From the NCBI RefSeq assembly GCF_002964705.1, contig NZ_PQCD01000015.1, positions 62,001 to 126,000 of the forward strand: a DNA stretch of 64,000 nucleotides. Direction: 5' to 3'. Below, piece by piece: positions 39,203-48,629 of this stretch (its first letter is position 1; every line of letters begins with the position of its first letter). The position numbers and the translations under genes are program-made. The DNA is from Pseudoalteromonas sp. T1lg75. GTDB taxonomy: Bacteria > Pseudomonadota > Gammaproteobacteria > Enterobacterales > Alteromonadaceae. The notes under the pieces were generated by a model. That model had not been told where the DNA came from and searched no databases. It saw only the letters and a program-made list of their open reading frames with translations.

Positions 39203-40467
39203 TGTTTGGCAATATTATCAACTGGATTGATGAACGTATTCCCATGACGCGCGTCTGGAATATGCACATCGCACAATATCCCGCACCGAAAAACTTTAAC
39301 TTCTGGTACTTCTTTGGCTCGCTAGCCATGCTAGTACTAGTAAACCAGATCGTTACTGGTATCTGGCTAACCATGAACTTCGTTCCTTCAGCCGAAGGTG
39401 CGTTTGCTTCCGTTGAATACATCATGCGTGACGTAGAATACGGTTGGTTGCTGCGTTATCTCCACTCTACTGGCGCCTCGGCGTTCTTCGTAGTGGTTTA
39501 TTTGCACATGTTCCGTGGCATGATCTACGGTTCATACCAGAAGCCGCGTGAGTTACTGTGGCTATTCGGTATGTTTATCTTCCTTGCACTAATGGCCGAA
39601 GCCTTCATGGGTTATCTGCTTCCTTGGGGTCAGATGTCATTCTGGGGTGCACAGGTAATTATCTCACTATTTGGTGCGATTCCGGTGATCGGTGATGACC
39701 TAACACTGTGGATCCGTGGTGACTACGTAATCTCGGGTGCGACGCTTAACCGCTTCTTCGCCCTACACGTAATCGCGCTACCACTTGTACTTGTTATCCT
39801 AGTGTTCTTACACATTGTTGCGCTGCACGAAGTGGGTTCAAACAACCCAGACGGTGTTGAAATCAAGCGTAAGAAAGGTACGGTTGCCGAAGAAGACAAG
39901 CCTAAATTCAAGTTCCACGAATATTACACCAACAAGAAAGACATTGTTGATGCGATTCCTTTCCACCCGTATTACACGGTGAAAGATATCGTTGGTGTGG
40001 TTGGCTTCTTAATCCTGTTTTGTTACGTGGTGTTCTTCGCGCCGGCGATGGGTGGTTTCTTCCTTGAAGCGCCTAACTTCGAAGCGGCTAACCCACTGAA
40101 GACGCCTGAGCACATCTTCCCGGTTTGGTACTTCACGCCTTTCTATGCGATTCTGCGTGCGATTCCAGACAAGCTGATGGGTGTAATCGCCATGGGTGCG
40201 TCAATTGTAGTGCTAGCGCTTCTACCTTGGATTGACCGTGGTAAGGTTCGCTCTATTCGCTACCGTTGTGGTTTCCACAAGCTGAACATCGCTCAGTTCG
40301 TTGTAACCTTCGTTATCCTTGGTTGGGTAGGTGCTACGCCACAAACTGACTTCAAAACGATTTTGTCGCAGATTTGTACAGTTACTTACTTTATGTTCTT
40401 CGTGCTACTGTTCTTCTACTCTAAGAACGAGAAGACTAAGCCATTGCCAGAGAGGTTGACGAAGTGA
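39202..40467 (+). CDS. petB: Cytochrome b subunit of bc1 complex
   Basis: Di-haem membrane core of the bc1 complex with the Qo and Qi sites. 421 residues with about eight helices; the four haem-ligand His occur in LRYLHSTGAS/YLHMFRG (~82-105) and in FFALHVIALP/VFLHIVALHE (~185-205). The Qo-site motif is present as PEHIFPVWYF (the PEWY-type loop). Starts within the petA stop and overlaps petC. Confidence 0.98.
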   Translation: MFGNIINWIDERIPMTRVWNMHIAQYPAPKNFNFWYFFGSLAMLVLVNQIVTGIWLTMNFVPSAEGAFASVEYIMRDVEYGWLLRYLHSTGASAFFVVVYLHMFRGMIYGSYQKPRELLWLFGMFIFLALMAEAFMGYLLPWGQMSFWGAQVIISLFGAIPVIGDDLTLWIRGDYVISGATLNRFFALHVIALPLVLVILVFLHIVALHEVGSNNPDGVEIKRKKGTVAEEDKPKFKFHEYYTNKKDIVDAIPFHPYYTVKDIVGVVGFLILFCYVVFFAPAMGGFFLEAPNFEAANPLKTPEHIFPVWYFTPFYAILRAIPDKLMGVIAMGASIVVLALLPWIDRGKVRSIRYRCGFHKLNIAQFVVTFVILGWVGATPQTDFKTILSQICTVTYFMFFVLLFFYSKNEKTKPLPERLTK

Positions 40468-41201
40468 TGAAAAAACTAGTTATCGGTTTATTCGCATTGC
40501 TGCCAACACTATCAATGGCAGCGGGTCCTGCGATGCCTTTGCAAGAAGCAAACATCGACCTAACGGACCAAGCATCATTACAACGCGGTGCTAAGCTATT
40601 TATGAACTACTGCCTTGGTTGTCACCAGATGCAGTACCAGCGTTATGAGCGTACTTTCCGCGATATCGGTATTCCTACCGATATCGGCCAGGAATCGCTT
40701 ATTTTCGATGGTTCGAAAGTAGGTAGCCATATCAAGAACGCGATGGATAAAGATGACGCAGCCAAATGGTTTGGTGCTGCGCCACCGGATTTAACACTGA
40801 TTTCACGTGTTAAATCACCTGACTACATCTACACGTACTTAAAGTCGTTCTATAAAGATGAGTCACGTCCATTTGGCGTAAACAACATCGTGTTCCCTTC
40901 AGTAGGTATGCCACACGTTCTGCAAGAGCTTCAGGGCCTACCAACGCCGGTTGTTGAAGAAGTAGAAGAACATGGTAAAACAGTAACGAAAGTGGTTGCG
41001 ACCGAAACCGATGGTAGCGGTGAAATGAGCGTTGACGAGTACGACCAAGCTGCTCGTGACCTTGCTAATTTCATGGCCTACGTCGGTGAGCCTTCGCGAT
41101 TAGATTCAGAGTCATTAGGTATCAAGGTAATTGGTTTCCTAATCATCCTCTTTATCTTTGCTTTCTTACTGAAGAAAGAATACTGGCGTGATGTTCATTA
41201 A
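40467..41201 (+). CDS. petC: Cytochrome c1 subunit of bc1 complex
   Basis: Membrane-anchored c-type cytochrome that passes electrons to soluble cytochrome c. 244 residues: signal peptide (ending LPTLSMA), haem site CLGCH (NYCLGCHQMQYQRY), the Met axial-ligand region near GMPHVLQE, and a C-terminal anchor helix (IKVIGFLIILFIFAFLL). I prefer ATG at 40467, which overlaps the petB stop as TGATG, to the GTG three bases earlier. Confidence 0.97.
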   Translation: MKKLVIGLFALLPTLSMAAGPAMPLQEANIDLTDQASLQRGAKLFMNYCLGCHQMQYQRYERTFRDIGIPTDIGQESLIFDGSKVGSHIKNAMDKDDAAKWFGAAPPDLTLISRVKSPDYIYTYLKSFYKDESRPFGVNNIVFPSVGMPHVLQELQGLPTPVVEEVEEHGKTVTKVVATETDGSGEMSVDEYDQAARDLANFMAYVGEPSRLDSESLGIKVIGFLIILFIFAFLLKKEYWRDVH

Positions 41202-41224
41202 TTAGAATAATCAACCAGTTAACT

Positions 41225-41248
41225 CAATAGGGGCGCATGCCCCTATTG
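41225..41248 (+). other. Perfect hairpin after petC
   Basis: CAATAGGGGC (41225-41234), loop GCAT, GCCCCTATTG (41239-41248): a perfect 10-bp stem 23 bases after petC. There is no T-run behind it, so it may protect the petABC 3' end or act as a factor-assisted terminator. Confidence 0.6.
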
Positions 41249-41342
41249 CCGTTTAAAGTCATTGCTGTGAATTTAGCCAGGCTAGGCACAAAGATGACGC
41301 AAAAAGTATGTTGTACTTTGTGATTTTTTAATGGAGGTAGGC

Positions 41343-41969
41343 ATGGCCGTTGCTGCCAATAAACGCCCTGTAATGACGCTGTTTTCCGGCGCGAATTGTA
41401 TGTACAGCCATCAAGTTCGTATTGTTTTGGCTGAAAAAGGGGTGAGCGTGGATATCCATTTGGCGGAGAAAGATAACCTGCCAGAAGCATTACACGAAAT
41501 TAACCCATACGGTACAGTTCCTACTTTGATCGATCGTGAGCTAGGTCTATACCAGGCTAACATCATCATGGAATATTTGGATGAGCGCTTCCCGCACCCT
41601 CCATTAATGCCTGTATACCCTGTTATGCGTGGCCGTAGCCGCTTAATGATGCACCGCATTGAAACCGACTGGTATTCGCTAGCCGCGAAGATCATGGCCG
41701 GTGGTAGCGATGCCGAGCAAGCGCGCAAAGAGTTGACCGAAGCATTATTAGCGGTAGCACCTATTTTCAATGAAGCACCATACTTTATGAGCGAAGAGTT
41801 CAGTCTAGTAGACTGCTACCTGGCGCCACTATTATGGCGTTTACCTGAGCTGGGTATTGAGCTCGGTGGTGCCGGCAGTAAAGAGCTGAAAGAGTACATG
41901 ATTCGCTTGTTCGAGCGTGAATCGTTCCAAGCATCATTGACTGAAGCAGAACGTGAGATTCGTCTCTAA
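41343..41969 (+). CDS. sspA: Stringent starvation protein A
   Basis: Glutathione-S-transferase-fold transcription factor that binds sigma-70 RNA polymerase and supports acid and starvation survival; it lacks GST activity in E. coli. 208 residues: thioredoxin-like N-domain (VMTLFSGANCMYSHQVRIVL) and helical C-domain. ATG at 41343 has GGAGG at the right distance; the ATG at 41331 lies before that site. The stop overlaps sspB as TAATG. Confidence 0.96.
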   Translation: MAVAANKRPVMTLFSGANCMYSHQVRIVLAEKGVSVDIHLAEKDNLPEALHEINPYGTVPTLIDRELGLYQANIIMEYLDERFPHPPLMPVYPVMRGRSRLMMHRIETDWYSLAAKIMAGGSDAEQARKELTEALLAVAPIFNEAPYFMSEEFSLVDCYLAPLLWRLPELGIELGGAGSKELKEYMIRLFERESFQASLTEAEREIRL

Positions 41970-42454
41970 TGACACCTAACAGACCTTATCTGCTACGTGC
42001 CTTTTACGATTGGATAGTCGACAACCAGTGCACACCGCACCTGGTTGTTGATGCCGAGTTCGCTCAGGTGCAAGTGCCGACCCAATTTGTTCAAGATGGG
42101 CAAATTGTGTTGAACATTAGCCCGAGCGCCGTAACGCAATTTTCCATGGATAACCGAGCCTTGACCTTCAACGCTCGCTTTGGTGGTCAGCCCATGCAGG
42201 TCTATGTGCCCATGGGAGCAGTGTTGGCCATCTATGCCCGTGAAAATGGCGAAGGCACCGTATTTACTCAAGAAGAGTTATACGAGGAGCAGGATCGTTC
42301 TGATGAGGCAGTACAATCAACTGCCGAGTCTGAGCCGCAGCAACCGCAGGCCGGGCTCGAGGCAATTGACAATCCAAACCCACACGCAAGCCGTGATAAC
42401 AGTCAGGAAGACGGCAAAGGCAAAAAAGCGAATCACTTAAAAGTGATTAAGTAG
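41969..42454 (+). CDS. sspB: ClpXP protease specificity-enhancing factor SspB
   Basis: Adaptor that delivers ssrA-tagged proteins (from stalled ribosomes) to ClpXP. 161 residues: conserved N-terminal domain (NRPYLLRAFYDWIVDN), a long low-complexity acidic linker (~105-150), and the short ClpX-binding tail ending HLKVIK. Translationally coupled to sspA. Confidence 0.96.
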   Translation: MTPNRPYLLRAFYDWIVDNQCTPHLVVDAEFAQVQVPTQFVQDGQIVLNISPSAVTQFSMDNRALTFNARFGGQPMQVYVPMGAVLAIYARENGEGTVFTQEELYEEQDRSDEAVQSTAESEPQQPQAGLEAIDNPNPHASRDNSQEDGKGKKANHLKVIK

Positions 42455-42568
42455 CCTGATCATCAGCGGCAAAAATAACGATCCATGGTCAGCCCGGCAC
42501 ACCGCCTAAGACTATGGATTGCTATTTAACTGACCGACCGCCCACTGTGATTATTTGCAGTATTATGC

Positions 42569-42598
42569 TTGAAAACAGGCATAAATTACTGAGATAAT
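42569..42598 (+). promoter_or_regulatory. Candidate sigma-70 promoter for aroK
   Basis: TTGAAA (42569-42574), an 18-base spacer and GATAAT (42593-42598), 76 bases before the aroK start. Confidence 0.6.
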
Positions 42599-42674
42599 CT
42601 CCCCCTTGAATTTTGGGGCCAGTCGCGAGGCGGGGTTTTATTTCAAATTTTAGAGTTCGTTTGTACTAAAAGAT

Positions 42675-43193
42675 ATGGCTGAGAAACGTAATATATTTCT
42701 AGTGGGTCCTATGGGGGCCGGAAAGAGCACAATTGGTCGCCACATTGCAGACCAACTACACCTTGAGTTTTATGACTCGGATAACGAAATTGAGCGCCGT
42801 ACCGGTGCCGACATCGCGTGGGTGTTTGATATCGAAGGCGAAGACGGTTTCCGTCGTCGCGAAGAAGCGGTGATCACAGATCTAACCGAGCTTCAGGGTA
42901 TCGTATTAGCAACAGGTGGTGGCTCAGTAGTCAGTAAAGAAGTACGCAACAAACTGTCTGCACGCGGTATCGTGGTATACCTTGAGACCCCAATTGAAAA
43001 ACAAGTCGCTCGTACCCAGCGTGATAAACGACGCCCGCTACTGCAAACAGAAGAAGCGCCGCAACACGTGCTGGAGCGTCTAGCCGAAGAGCGTAATCCG
43101 CTATATCAAGAAATCGCCGACTTTGTTGTGCGTACCGATGAGCAGAGCGCGAAAGTCGTGGCTAACCAAATCATCGAGAAGCTTAACTTCTAA
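42675..43193 (+). CDS. aroK: Shikimate kinase I
   Basis: Phosphorylates shikimate at O-3 in aromatic amino-acid synthesis. 172 residues with the Walker A loop GPMGAGKST (11-19), the shikimate-binding [15 protein letters not shown] and the lid RRPLLQ. First gene of the conserved aroK-aroB-damX-dam cluster. Confidence 0.98.
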   Translation: MAEKRNIFLVGPMGAGKSTIGRHIADQLHLEFYDSDNEIERRTGADIAWVFDIEGEDGFRRREEAVITDLTELQGIVLATGGGSVVSKEVRNKLSARGIVVYLETPIEKQVARTQRDKRRPLLQTEEAPQHVLERLAEERNPLYQEIADFVVRTDEQSAKVVANQIIEKLNF

Positions 43194-43213
43194 ATATCCA
43201 AGGAGAATTGCGC

Positions 43214-44284
43214 ATGCTGGAACTCAATGTTGAACTCGGTGAGCGCAGTTATCCCATCTTTATTGGTAACGAGTTAATGTGCGACGGTGTGCGCTTGCAG
43301 CAATATGTGGGCGAACGTCGCGCAGTTATCGTTACCAATGAAACCATTGCCCCTTTATACCTCGACACCCTGATTGCCAGCCTGGCAGATAATGATCCTC
43401 TTGTGTTCGTAATGCCCGACGGTGAGCAATACAAAACATTGGAGTGGTTTGAGCGTATTAATGCCTTTTTACTTGAGCATAATTGTGGTCGCGACACCAC
43501 TTTAGTCGCCCTGGGCGGCGGGGTGATTGGCGATCTTACCGGTTTTGTGGCCGCTTGTTATCAACGTGGCGTGCCTTTTGTGCAAATCCCCACAACCTTG
43601 TTATCCCAGGTTGATTCATCCGTGGGCGGAAAAACCGCTGTTAATCACCCGCTGGGCAAGAATATGATCGGCGCCTTCTATCAGCCGCAGGCGGTGTTTA
43701 TCGATACCGCTGCGCTGGCAAGTTTACCTGCCAAAGAATTCGCCGCCGGTATGGCCGAGGTCATTAAATACGGCTTGATCCACGATCTCGAGTTGTTCGA
43801 GTTGCTTGAGCGCAATGTCGAAGAAATCAAAGCGCTGGATGCACAGCTCTTACCTCGGGTGCTCCAACGTTGTTGTGCCATTAAGGCGGAGATAGTGGCG
43901 GCAGACGAAAAGGAAGCCGGGCTAAGGGCCTTGCTTAATTTAGGCCACACCTTTGGGCATGCCATTGAGGCACAAATGGGTTATGGCGCCTGGCTTCATG
44001 GTGAAGCGGTCGCGGTCGGCATGGTGTTGGCGGCGAAGTTGGCGCACAGCCGTGGCAAGCTCATTGAAGGCGAACTTAAGCGCATTATTGCTCTGCTGCA
44101 AGCTTATGATTTGCCAGTGCAAATACCCGATGATATGACCCCTGCGCAGTTTATTACTCATATGCGCAAGGACAAGAAAAACAAAGCTGGTCGTATCCGC
44201 TTTATTCTTCCAAGTCAGTTCGGACGTTGTGAGCTGGTCGACGATGTCAGCGACGCCGAGCTAGAGACCTTGCTCGTCCACTAA
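43214..44284 (+). CDS. aroB: 3-dehydroquinate synthase
   Basis: NAD- and metal-dependent enzyme that cyclises DAHP to 3-dehydroquinate. 356 residues with GGGVIGDLTGFVA, the PTTLLSQVDSSVGGKTAVNH active-site stretch and the metal-binding LNLGHTFGHAIE. ATG at 43214 has AGGAG eight bases before it; the TTG at 43208 is too close. Stop overlaps the damX start (TAATG). Confidence 0.98.
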   Translation: MLELNVELGERSYPIFIGNELMCDGVRLQQYVGERRAVIVTNETIAPLYLDTLIASLADNDPLVFVMPDGEQYKTLEWFERINAFLLEHNCGRDTTLVALGGGVIGDLTGFVAACYQRGVPFVQIPTTLLSQVDSSVGGKTAVNHPLGKNMIGAFYQPQAVFIDTAALASLPAKEFAAGMAEVIKYGLIHDLELFELLERNVEEIKALDAQLLPRVLQRCCAIKAEIVAADEKEAGLRALLNLGHTFGHAIEAQMGYGAWLHGEAVAVGMVLAAKLAHSRGKLIEGELKRIIALLQAYDLPVQIPDDMTPAQFITHMRKDKKNKAGRIRFILPSQFGRCELVDDVSDAELETLLVH

Positions 44285-45582
44285 TGCAATCGCCAATTCT
44301 GCCATCACGGGCGGCGCTGGCGAAGCGCATCGCCTTACAGTTCAGCTATGGACAAAACCTTATTCACCTGGTGGGCGGCAGTGGCTTAGGAAAAAGCTAC
44401 CTGCTGGAACATTTCGTTACCGACCACTATGAGTCCTTCTATAAGGCGTATATTCAAGTTACCGCACACAGCAGCGATGACCAGCTGCAAACCCAAGTGC
44501 TAGAGCATAGCTTTGCGTCGCCGTTGATCGATTTGGCGTTGCCACTGCGCGAGAACTTTTTGCGTCTGCTCGAGGAGCAGGGCGAGCGGCCGCTTTTATG
44601 GGTGTTTGATAACGCCAAACAGCTGTCGGAAGAGTTTATCGCCGAGTTGCACTATCTGGCGCGCTCGGCACCGGGAACCCTCTATATTCTCTGTGCGTCA
44701 TCGCAAGCTGGGTTGCTCAGCGAGGCCATAGATATCCACTTGGAGCCTTTATCCGGGCATGAGAGCGAGCGCCTGTTAGGTTACTTTTATGGGCAGTTAC
44801 CCCGTCCAGAAGACCCTGTTTTTGCAGAGTTTTTGCGTCAATGTAGTGGCAACCCAGCGTTATTATTGCAATGGCAAAATGAGCAGCAAATGCCAACGCA
44901 GACGCCGAAAACCTCCCTATGGTGGTGGCTGGCTCCGGCGATAGGTGTGGTGCTGATACTGGCCCTTGGGCTTGGCTATCGTTATTGGCCCAGTGCCGCA
45001 AGCGAGGGGGAGCAGCCCGCTGAGGTATTGGCCGACAGCAGGGTTTCCACTGCGGTCCTTGCTTCTACGCCATTGCCCCACACAGTGTCAGCCGACCTGG
45101 CAGAGCCCGAATTGGAAGCGCCGGTAGAAGTTGATGAGCCACCCAGCGATAAACACAGTACCGAGTCCACGAATGCGGCCGCCGTACTCCTGGCCTTAGA
45201 GAGCCCAGAGGCACTTAACACGCCGAAGAGCGAAGACCTGGATGCAGAACCTCAGGCGACAGAGACAGAGCTGCCATTCGATCATCAATGGTATCTAGCT
45301 CAGGACGAACAGCTTTGGGTGTGGCAGTTGACCATTATGTCGCAACCGCAACAAATCGAGGCCTATATTCGCCAGCACCAGCTTATAGATGAGGTGCACC
45401 ATTATTATCGCGCCGATAAAGGCTGGCATATTGTTACCTGGGCACAGGCTGTACCCAAAGAACAGCTTGATCAGCAGTTAAGGGCGATACGCGCAAAAAT
45501 TGATGGCGCACAGCCTTACGGCAAACAAATAGCAAAGATAAAAGCGGAGATAAACTCGCCACAAGCCCCAGAATTGCGGTAG
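44284..45582 (+). CDS. damX: SPOR-domain division protein DamX
   Basis: Septal-ring protein. 432 residues: a cytoplasmic ATPase-like N-domain with Walker A GGSGLGKS (~31-38), which E. coli DamX only partly keeps; one membrane helix (WWWLAPAIGVVLILALGLGY, ~218-237); a variable acidic, Pro/Ala-rich periplasmic linker; and a C-terminal SPOR domain (~340-415) that binds denuded glycan at the septum. Gene order aroB-damX-dam supports the name. Confidence 0.93.
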   Translation: MQSPILPSRAALAKRIALQFSYGQNLIHLVGGSGLGKSYLLEHFVTDHYESFYKAYIQVTAHSSDDQLQTQVLEHSFASPLIDLALPLRENFLRLLEEQGERPLLWVFDNAKQLSEEFIAELHYLARSAPGTLYILCASSQAGLLSEAIDIHLEPLSGHESERLLGYFYGQLPRPEDPVFAEFLRQCSGNPALLLQWQNEQQMPTQTPKTSLWWWLAPAIGVVLILALGLGYRYWPSAASEGEQPAEVLADSRVSTAVLASTPLPHTVSADLAEPELEAPVEVDEPPSDKHSTESTNAAAVLLALESPEALNTPKSEDLDAEPQATETELPFDHQWYLAQDEQLWVWQLTIMSQPQQIEAYIRQHQLIDEVHHYYRADKGWHIVTWAQAVPKEQLDQQLRAIRAKIDGAQPYGKQIAKIKAEINSPQAPELR

Positions 45583-45687
45583 AATTTGGCGTTGACCCAG
45601 GCGTATGTGATAACACATGAGGAAACGCATATGCTATCACTGGGAGTAAGATAATAATTAACCTCGATAGATGAGCTAGTAGAATAG

Positions 45688-46566
45688 ATGCAAAAGAAAA
45701 CCCGTGCTTTCCTGAAATGGGCGGGCGGCAAATACAGTTTGGTCGAAGATATCGCCAAGCGTTTAGATCAAGCTCAAGAGCTCACCGGTGGCTCTGCATC
45801 TACGCTCGTTGAGCCCTTTGTGGGCGCCGGCTCGGTATTTCTTAATACCAACTTTAAGCATTATGTGCTTAATGATATTAATGCCGATCTTATCAACCTC
45901 TATAAAGAATTGGCCCATGCTCCGGATGAGTTTGTTAGCGATGCGCGCAAGCTGTTTACCGATCTCAATAATGACGCCGATGTGTACTACGGCTTACGGG
46001 CACGTTTTAACGAAAGCCGTGACGCTTATGAGCGCGCCATTTTATTCCTCTATATGAATCGCCATGGTTACAACGGTTTGTGCCGTTATAACCTCAAAGG
46101 CATTTTTAATGTGCCCTTTGGAAAATATAAGAAGCCCTATTTCCCCGAAGCGGAAATGTACTTTTTTGCCGAAAAGGCGCAGCAAGCCACTTTTACCTGC
46201 TTAAGCTACCGCGAGGTTTTTGCCTCATTACCGCAAGATGCCGTGGTGTATTGCGATCCTCCCTATGTGCCGCTCAGTAAAACAGCCTCCTTTACCAGTT
46301 ATGCCAAGGGCGGTTTTAACTTGGACGATCAGGCTAACCTGGCCAACCTAGCGGAGTACGCCGCCGGTACCCAGCAAACTTCGGTGCTGATCTCCAACCA
46401 CGATACACTGTGGACACGAAAGATCTATGAGCAGGCGGATATTGATGTGTTGCGGGTAAAACGCACCATTAGTCCCAAAGGCAATGGCCGTAATAAGGTG
46501 AACGAGCTGATGGCGATGTATTTATCCGGCCGCCAATACCAGTTGAACCAAGCCAAACACGGCTAA
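45688..46566 (+). CDS. dam: DNA adenine methylase Dam
   Basis: Methylates adenine in GATC, guiding mismatch repair, replication timing and some promoters. 292 residues with the AdoMet motif FLKWAGGKYSLV (near residue 8), a second motif VEPFVGAGSVFLN and the catalytic DPPY (D190-Y193). The start has no strong ribosome site in the 105-base gap after damX. Its 3' end overlaps the convergent DUF2970-like gene by 45 bases. Confidence 0.97.
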   Translation: MQKKTRAFLKWAGGKYSLVEDIAKRLDQAQELTGGSASTLVEPFVGAGSVFLNTNFKHYVLNDINADLINLYKELAHAPDEFVSDARKLFTDLNNDADVYYGLRARFNESRDAYERAILFLYMNRHGYNGLCRYNLKGIFNVPFGKYKKPYFPEAEMYFFAEKAQQATFTCLSYREVFASLPQDAVVYCDPPYVPLSKTASFTSYAKGGFNLDDQANLANLAEYAAGTQQTSVLISNHDTLWTRKIYEQADIDVLRVKRTISPKGNGRNKVNELMAMYLSGRQYQLNQAKHG

Positions 46567-46701
46567 GACAAAGAGAATAAACAGCACTATGGCAAGGGCG
46601 ATGATGACCTTGGGGTTATGATTGCTAAAGTCTTGTTGACGCTTGGCGTTGCTTTGTACACCAAAGAAAGCCGCGACCACAGTTTGAATTTGTGACCACA
46701 T
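46522..46701 (-). CDS. DUF2970-like small membrane protein
   Basis: A 59-residue frame: MWSQIQTVVAAFFGVQSNAK..., ending VFGLVQLVLAAG. It has the DUF2970 layout: an amphipathic N-terminal helix with the AAFFGVQS stretch, an Arg/Gln/Asp-rich loop, then one membrane helix (VIIALAIVLFILFVLAVFGL, ~32-51). The function of the family is unknown. It overlaps the end of dam by 45 bases on the other strand and starts 12 bases after the small secreted-protein gene, so the two may be one unit. Family call is from memory of the sequence pattern. Confidence 0.75.
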   Translation of the reverse strand: MWSQIQTVVAAFFGVQSNAKRQQDFSNHNPKVIIALAIVLFILFVLAVFGLVQLVLAAG

Positions 46702-46713
46702 AAGCCTGTCTGC

Positions 46714-47022
46714 TTAGTAAGAGCGGCTGGAGAATTGCCGTGCGTTTTCCTTGTTGTCATTACGACTAAGTAATTCCAACAAGTCTAAGTAATGAAACTG
46801 GGCACTGCGACTATCGCCTGCGAACCAAGAATACCAGGATTGCTCCCCTTCGGGGTTAGCGCAATCTTGCGTGCGTTCGCCGTAACCATTTGTATCACAA
46901 ATACATTGGCTGTAAGTGTCAGAGTTTAGTGAGGAGCCAGATTGGATGCCATAGGTGCCAACAATGACAGCAGCAGTAGTAACACCTGCTAACAACGTAT
47001 GTTTTTTCAGCCCTAACAACAT
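46714..47022 (-). CDS. Small exported protein of unknown function
   Basis: 102 residues, not recognised. The N-terminus has Lys residues, then a hydrophobic stretch (HTLLAGVTTAAVIVGTYGIQ, ~8-27), so it is exported or membrane-anchored. The rest is polar, with three Cys (SQCICDT near 40 and DCANPEG near 53), several aromatic residues, and a charged C-tail. AGAAGGA sits just before the ATG, which supports translation. The following minus-strand gene is the DUF2970-like protein. An odd Cys number and CxC arrangement could mean metal binding or disulfide pairing. Confidence 0.65.
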   Translation of the reverse strand: MLLGLKKHTLLAGVTTAAVIVGTYGIQSGSSLNSDTYSQCICDTNGYGERTQDCANPEGEQSWYSWFAGDSRSAQFHYLDLLELLSRNDNKENARQFSSRSY

Positions 47023-47279
47023 ATCCTTCTCCGATCCATAAGTAGTCCCTAGAGCTTACTCAAAGTTGTACAAAAAAACAACTGAACTTTTAGAAATAAT
47101 TAAACTTTTTACTTTAAAAACAAGGGTGTAATGTTTATTTTATGTTAACAGGATGCCGTTAACGTTTTGTTTCTTAATAACTCACAGAGATCGAAGTAAT
47201 CCTACGCAAAGATAAACATACGCTAACAAAAATGCCTATTTTTCGTTAAAGTATAGGCCCCGTTCAAAGGAGCAGTATT
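47023..47279. promoter_or_regulatory. AT-rich divergent region upstream of rpe
   Basis: 257 bases, clearly AT-rich. Two GTTAAC palindromes at 47144-47149 and 47158-47163 are 14 bases apart. A -10-like TATAGG lies in CGTTAAAGTATAGG about 25 bases before rpe, and AAAGGAG precedes the ATG. The region should hold divergent promoters for the small exported protein and for rpe. Confidence 0.4.
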
Positions 47280-47954
47280 ATGAAAGACTACCTGATCGCG
47301 CCCTCGATCCTTTCCGCCGATTTTGCCCGTCTTGGTGAAGACGTAGAGCGAGTTATCTCATCCGGTGCCGATGTGGTGCATTTTGATGTGATGGACAATC
47401 ACTATGTACCTAATTTGACGTTTGGTCCCATGGTATGTAAGGCGCTGAGAGATTATGGTATCACCGCGCCAATTGATGTGCATTTGATGGTGAAACCGGT
47501 TGATAGCCTGATCCCCGAATTTGCCAAGGCCGGTGCCAGCATTATTACCTTCCATCCCGAGGCCAGTGAGCATGTGGATCGTACCCTGGCTCTGATCAAA
47601 GAGCATGGTTGTCAGGCAGGTCTGGTATTCAACCCGGCAACGCCCCTGCATATTATTGAGCATGTGATTGATAAGCTTGATGTTATCTTGTTGATGTCGG
47701 TAAACCCTGGATTTGGCGGTCAGAGCTTTATTCCTCATACGTTGGAAAAGCTTAAGCAGGTTCGTGCCATCATAGACGCCAGTGGTCGCGATATTCGCCT
47801 CGAGGTCGACGGTGGCGTAAAGGTGGATAACATTGCCGAAGTGGCAGCCGCCGGTGCGGATATGTTTGTAGCCGGCTCGGCTATTTTTAACCAGCCCGAC
47901 TATCAGGTTGTGATCGAGCAAATGCGTGCCGAATTAGCCAAGGTAGCCCAGTGA
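47280..47954 (+). CDS. rpe: Ribulose-phosphate 3-epimerase
   Basis: Interconverts ribulose-5-P and xylulose-5-P in the pentose phosphate pathway. 224-residue TIM barrel with [38 protein letters not shown] and the phosphate loop [10 protein letters not shown] / VAGSAIF. The Asp and His metal ligands are present. Stop overlaps the gph start by 4 bases. Confidence 0.98.
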   Translation: MKDYLIAPSILSADFARLGEDVERVISSGADVVHFDVMDNHYVPNLTFGPMVCKALRDYGITAPIDVHLMVKPVDSLIPEFAKAGASIITFHPEASEHVDRTLALIKEHGCQAGLVFNPATPLHIIEHVIDKLDVILLMSVNPGFGGQSFIPHTLEKLKQVRAIIDASGRDIRLEVDGGVKVDNIAEVAAAGADMFVAGSAIFNQPDYQVVIEQMRAELAKVAQ

Positions 47955-48613
47955 AATACCAAGCACTGATATTTGATCTTGATGGCACCTTGGTTGACAG
48001 CGTGCCAGACATGTATATGGCGGTGAACTTAATGCTCACCGACCTCGCCCGTCCGGTGATCACCCATGCCATGGTCAGCCAGTTTGTCGGTAATGGCATA
48101 GATAAGTTGGTCGTGCGCGCGCTCAGCGGCGATATGGAGCCAAATCCGCTGCTAACGGAGCAGGAAATTAGCCGTGCTAACGAGCTGTTCTGCAATCACT
48201 ACCTTGCCGTGTTGGGGCAGTACTCGCAGCTTTATCCTCATGTTGAAACCGTGTTGGCGGCCTTTGCCACAACGCCCAAGGCCCTGGTCACTAATAAGGC
48301 CCGATGTTTTACCGAGGCGTTACTCCAACAGCTAGGGATTGCCAGTCATTTTCAGGCGGTTGTCTGTGGCGATGATGGTGAGAAAAAGCCATCGCCCCAG
48401 CCCCTGCTTAAGGCATGCCAACAGCTAGGCGCAGACCCTTCGCAGTGTCTAATGATAGGGGATTCGAAATCGGACTTGTTAGCAGCACAAGCGGCGGCGA
48501 TGGATGCTCTGGCACTGACCCGTGGTTATCACCAAGGTGAGGATCTGCGCCAGTACAATCCACAGTACCTCTGTGACCAATTCTTAGATATAATCACCGC
48601 CATTAATCGATAA
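47951..48613 (+). CDS. gph: Phosphoglycolate phosphatase
   Basis: HAD-family enzyme that removes 2-phosphoglycolate formed during DNA repair and metabolism. 220 residues: nucleophile motif [10 protein letters not shown] (D9, D11), [14 protein letters not shown] and metal-binding [15 protein letters not shown] start, coupled to rpe; trpS follows 16 bases later. Confidence 0.95.
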   Translation: MKYQALIFDLDGTLVDSVPDMYMAVNLMLTDLARPVITHAMVSQFVGNGIDKLVVRALSGDMEPNPLLTEQEISRANELFCNHYLAVLGQYSQLYPHVETVLAAFATTPKALVTNKARCFTEALLQQLGIASHFQAVVCGDDGEKKPSPQPLLKACQQLGADPSQCLMIGDSKSDLLAAQAAAMDALALTRGYHQGEDLRQYNPQYLCDQFLDIITAINR

Positions 48614-48629
48614 GCAATAAAGGAACATC

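Noticed and set aside
47358-47921. 187-residue minus-strand frame inside rpe
   Set aside because: Entirely within rpe, with composition of a reverse-frame shadow.
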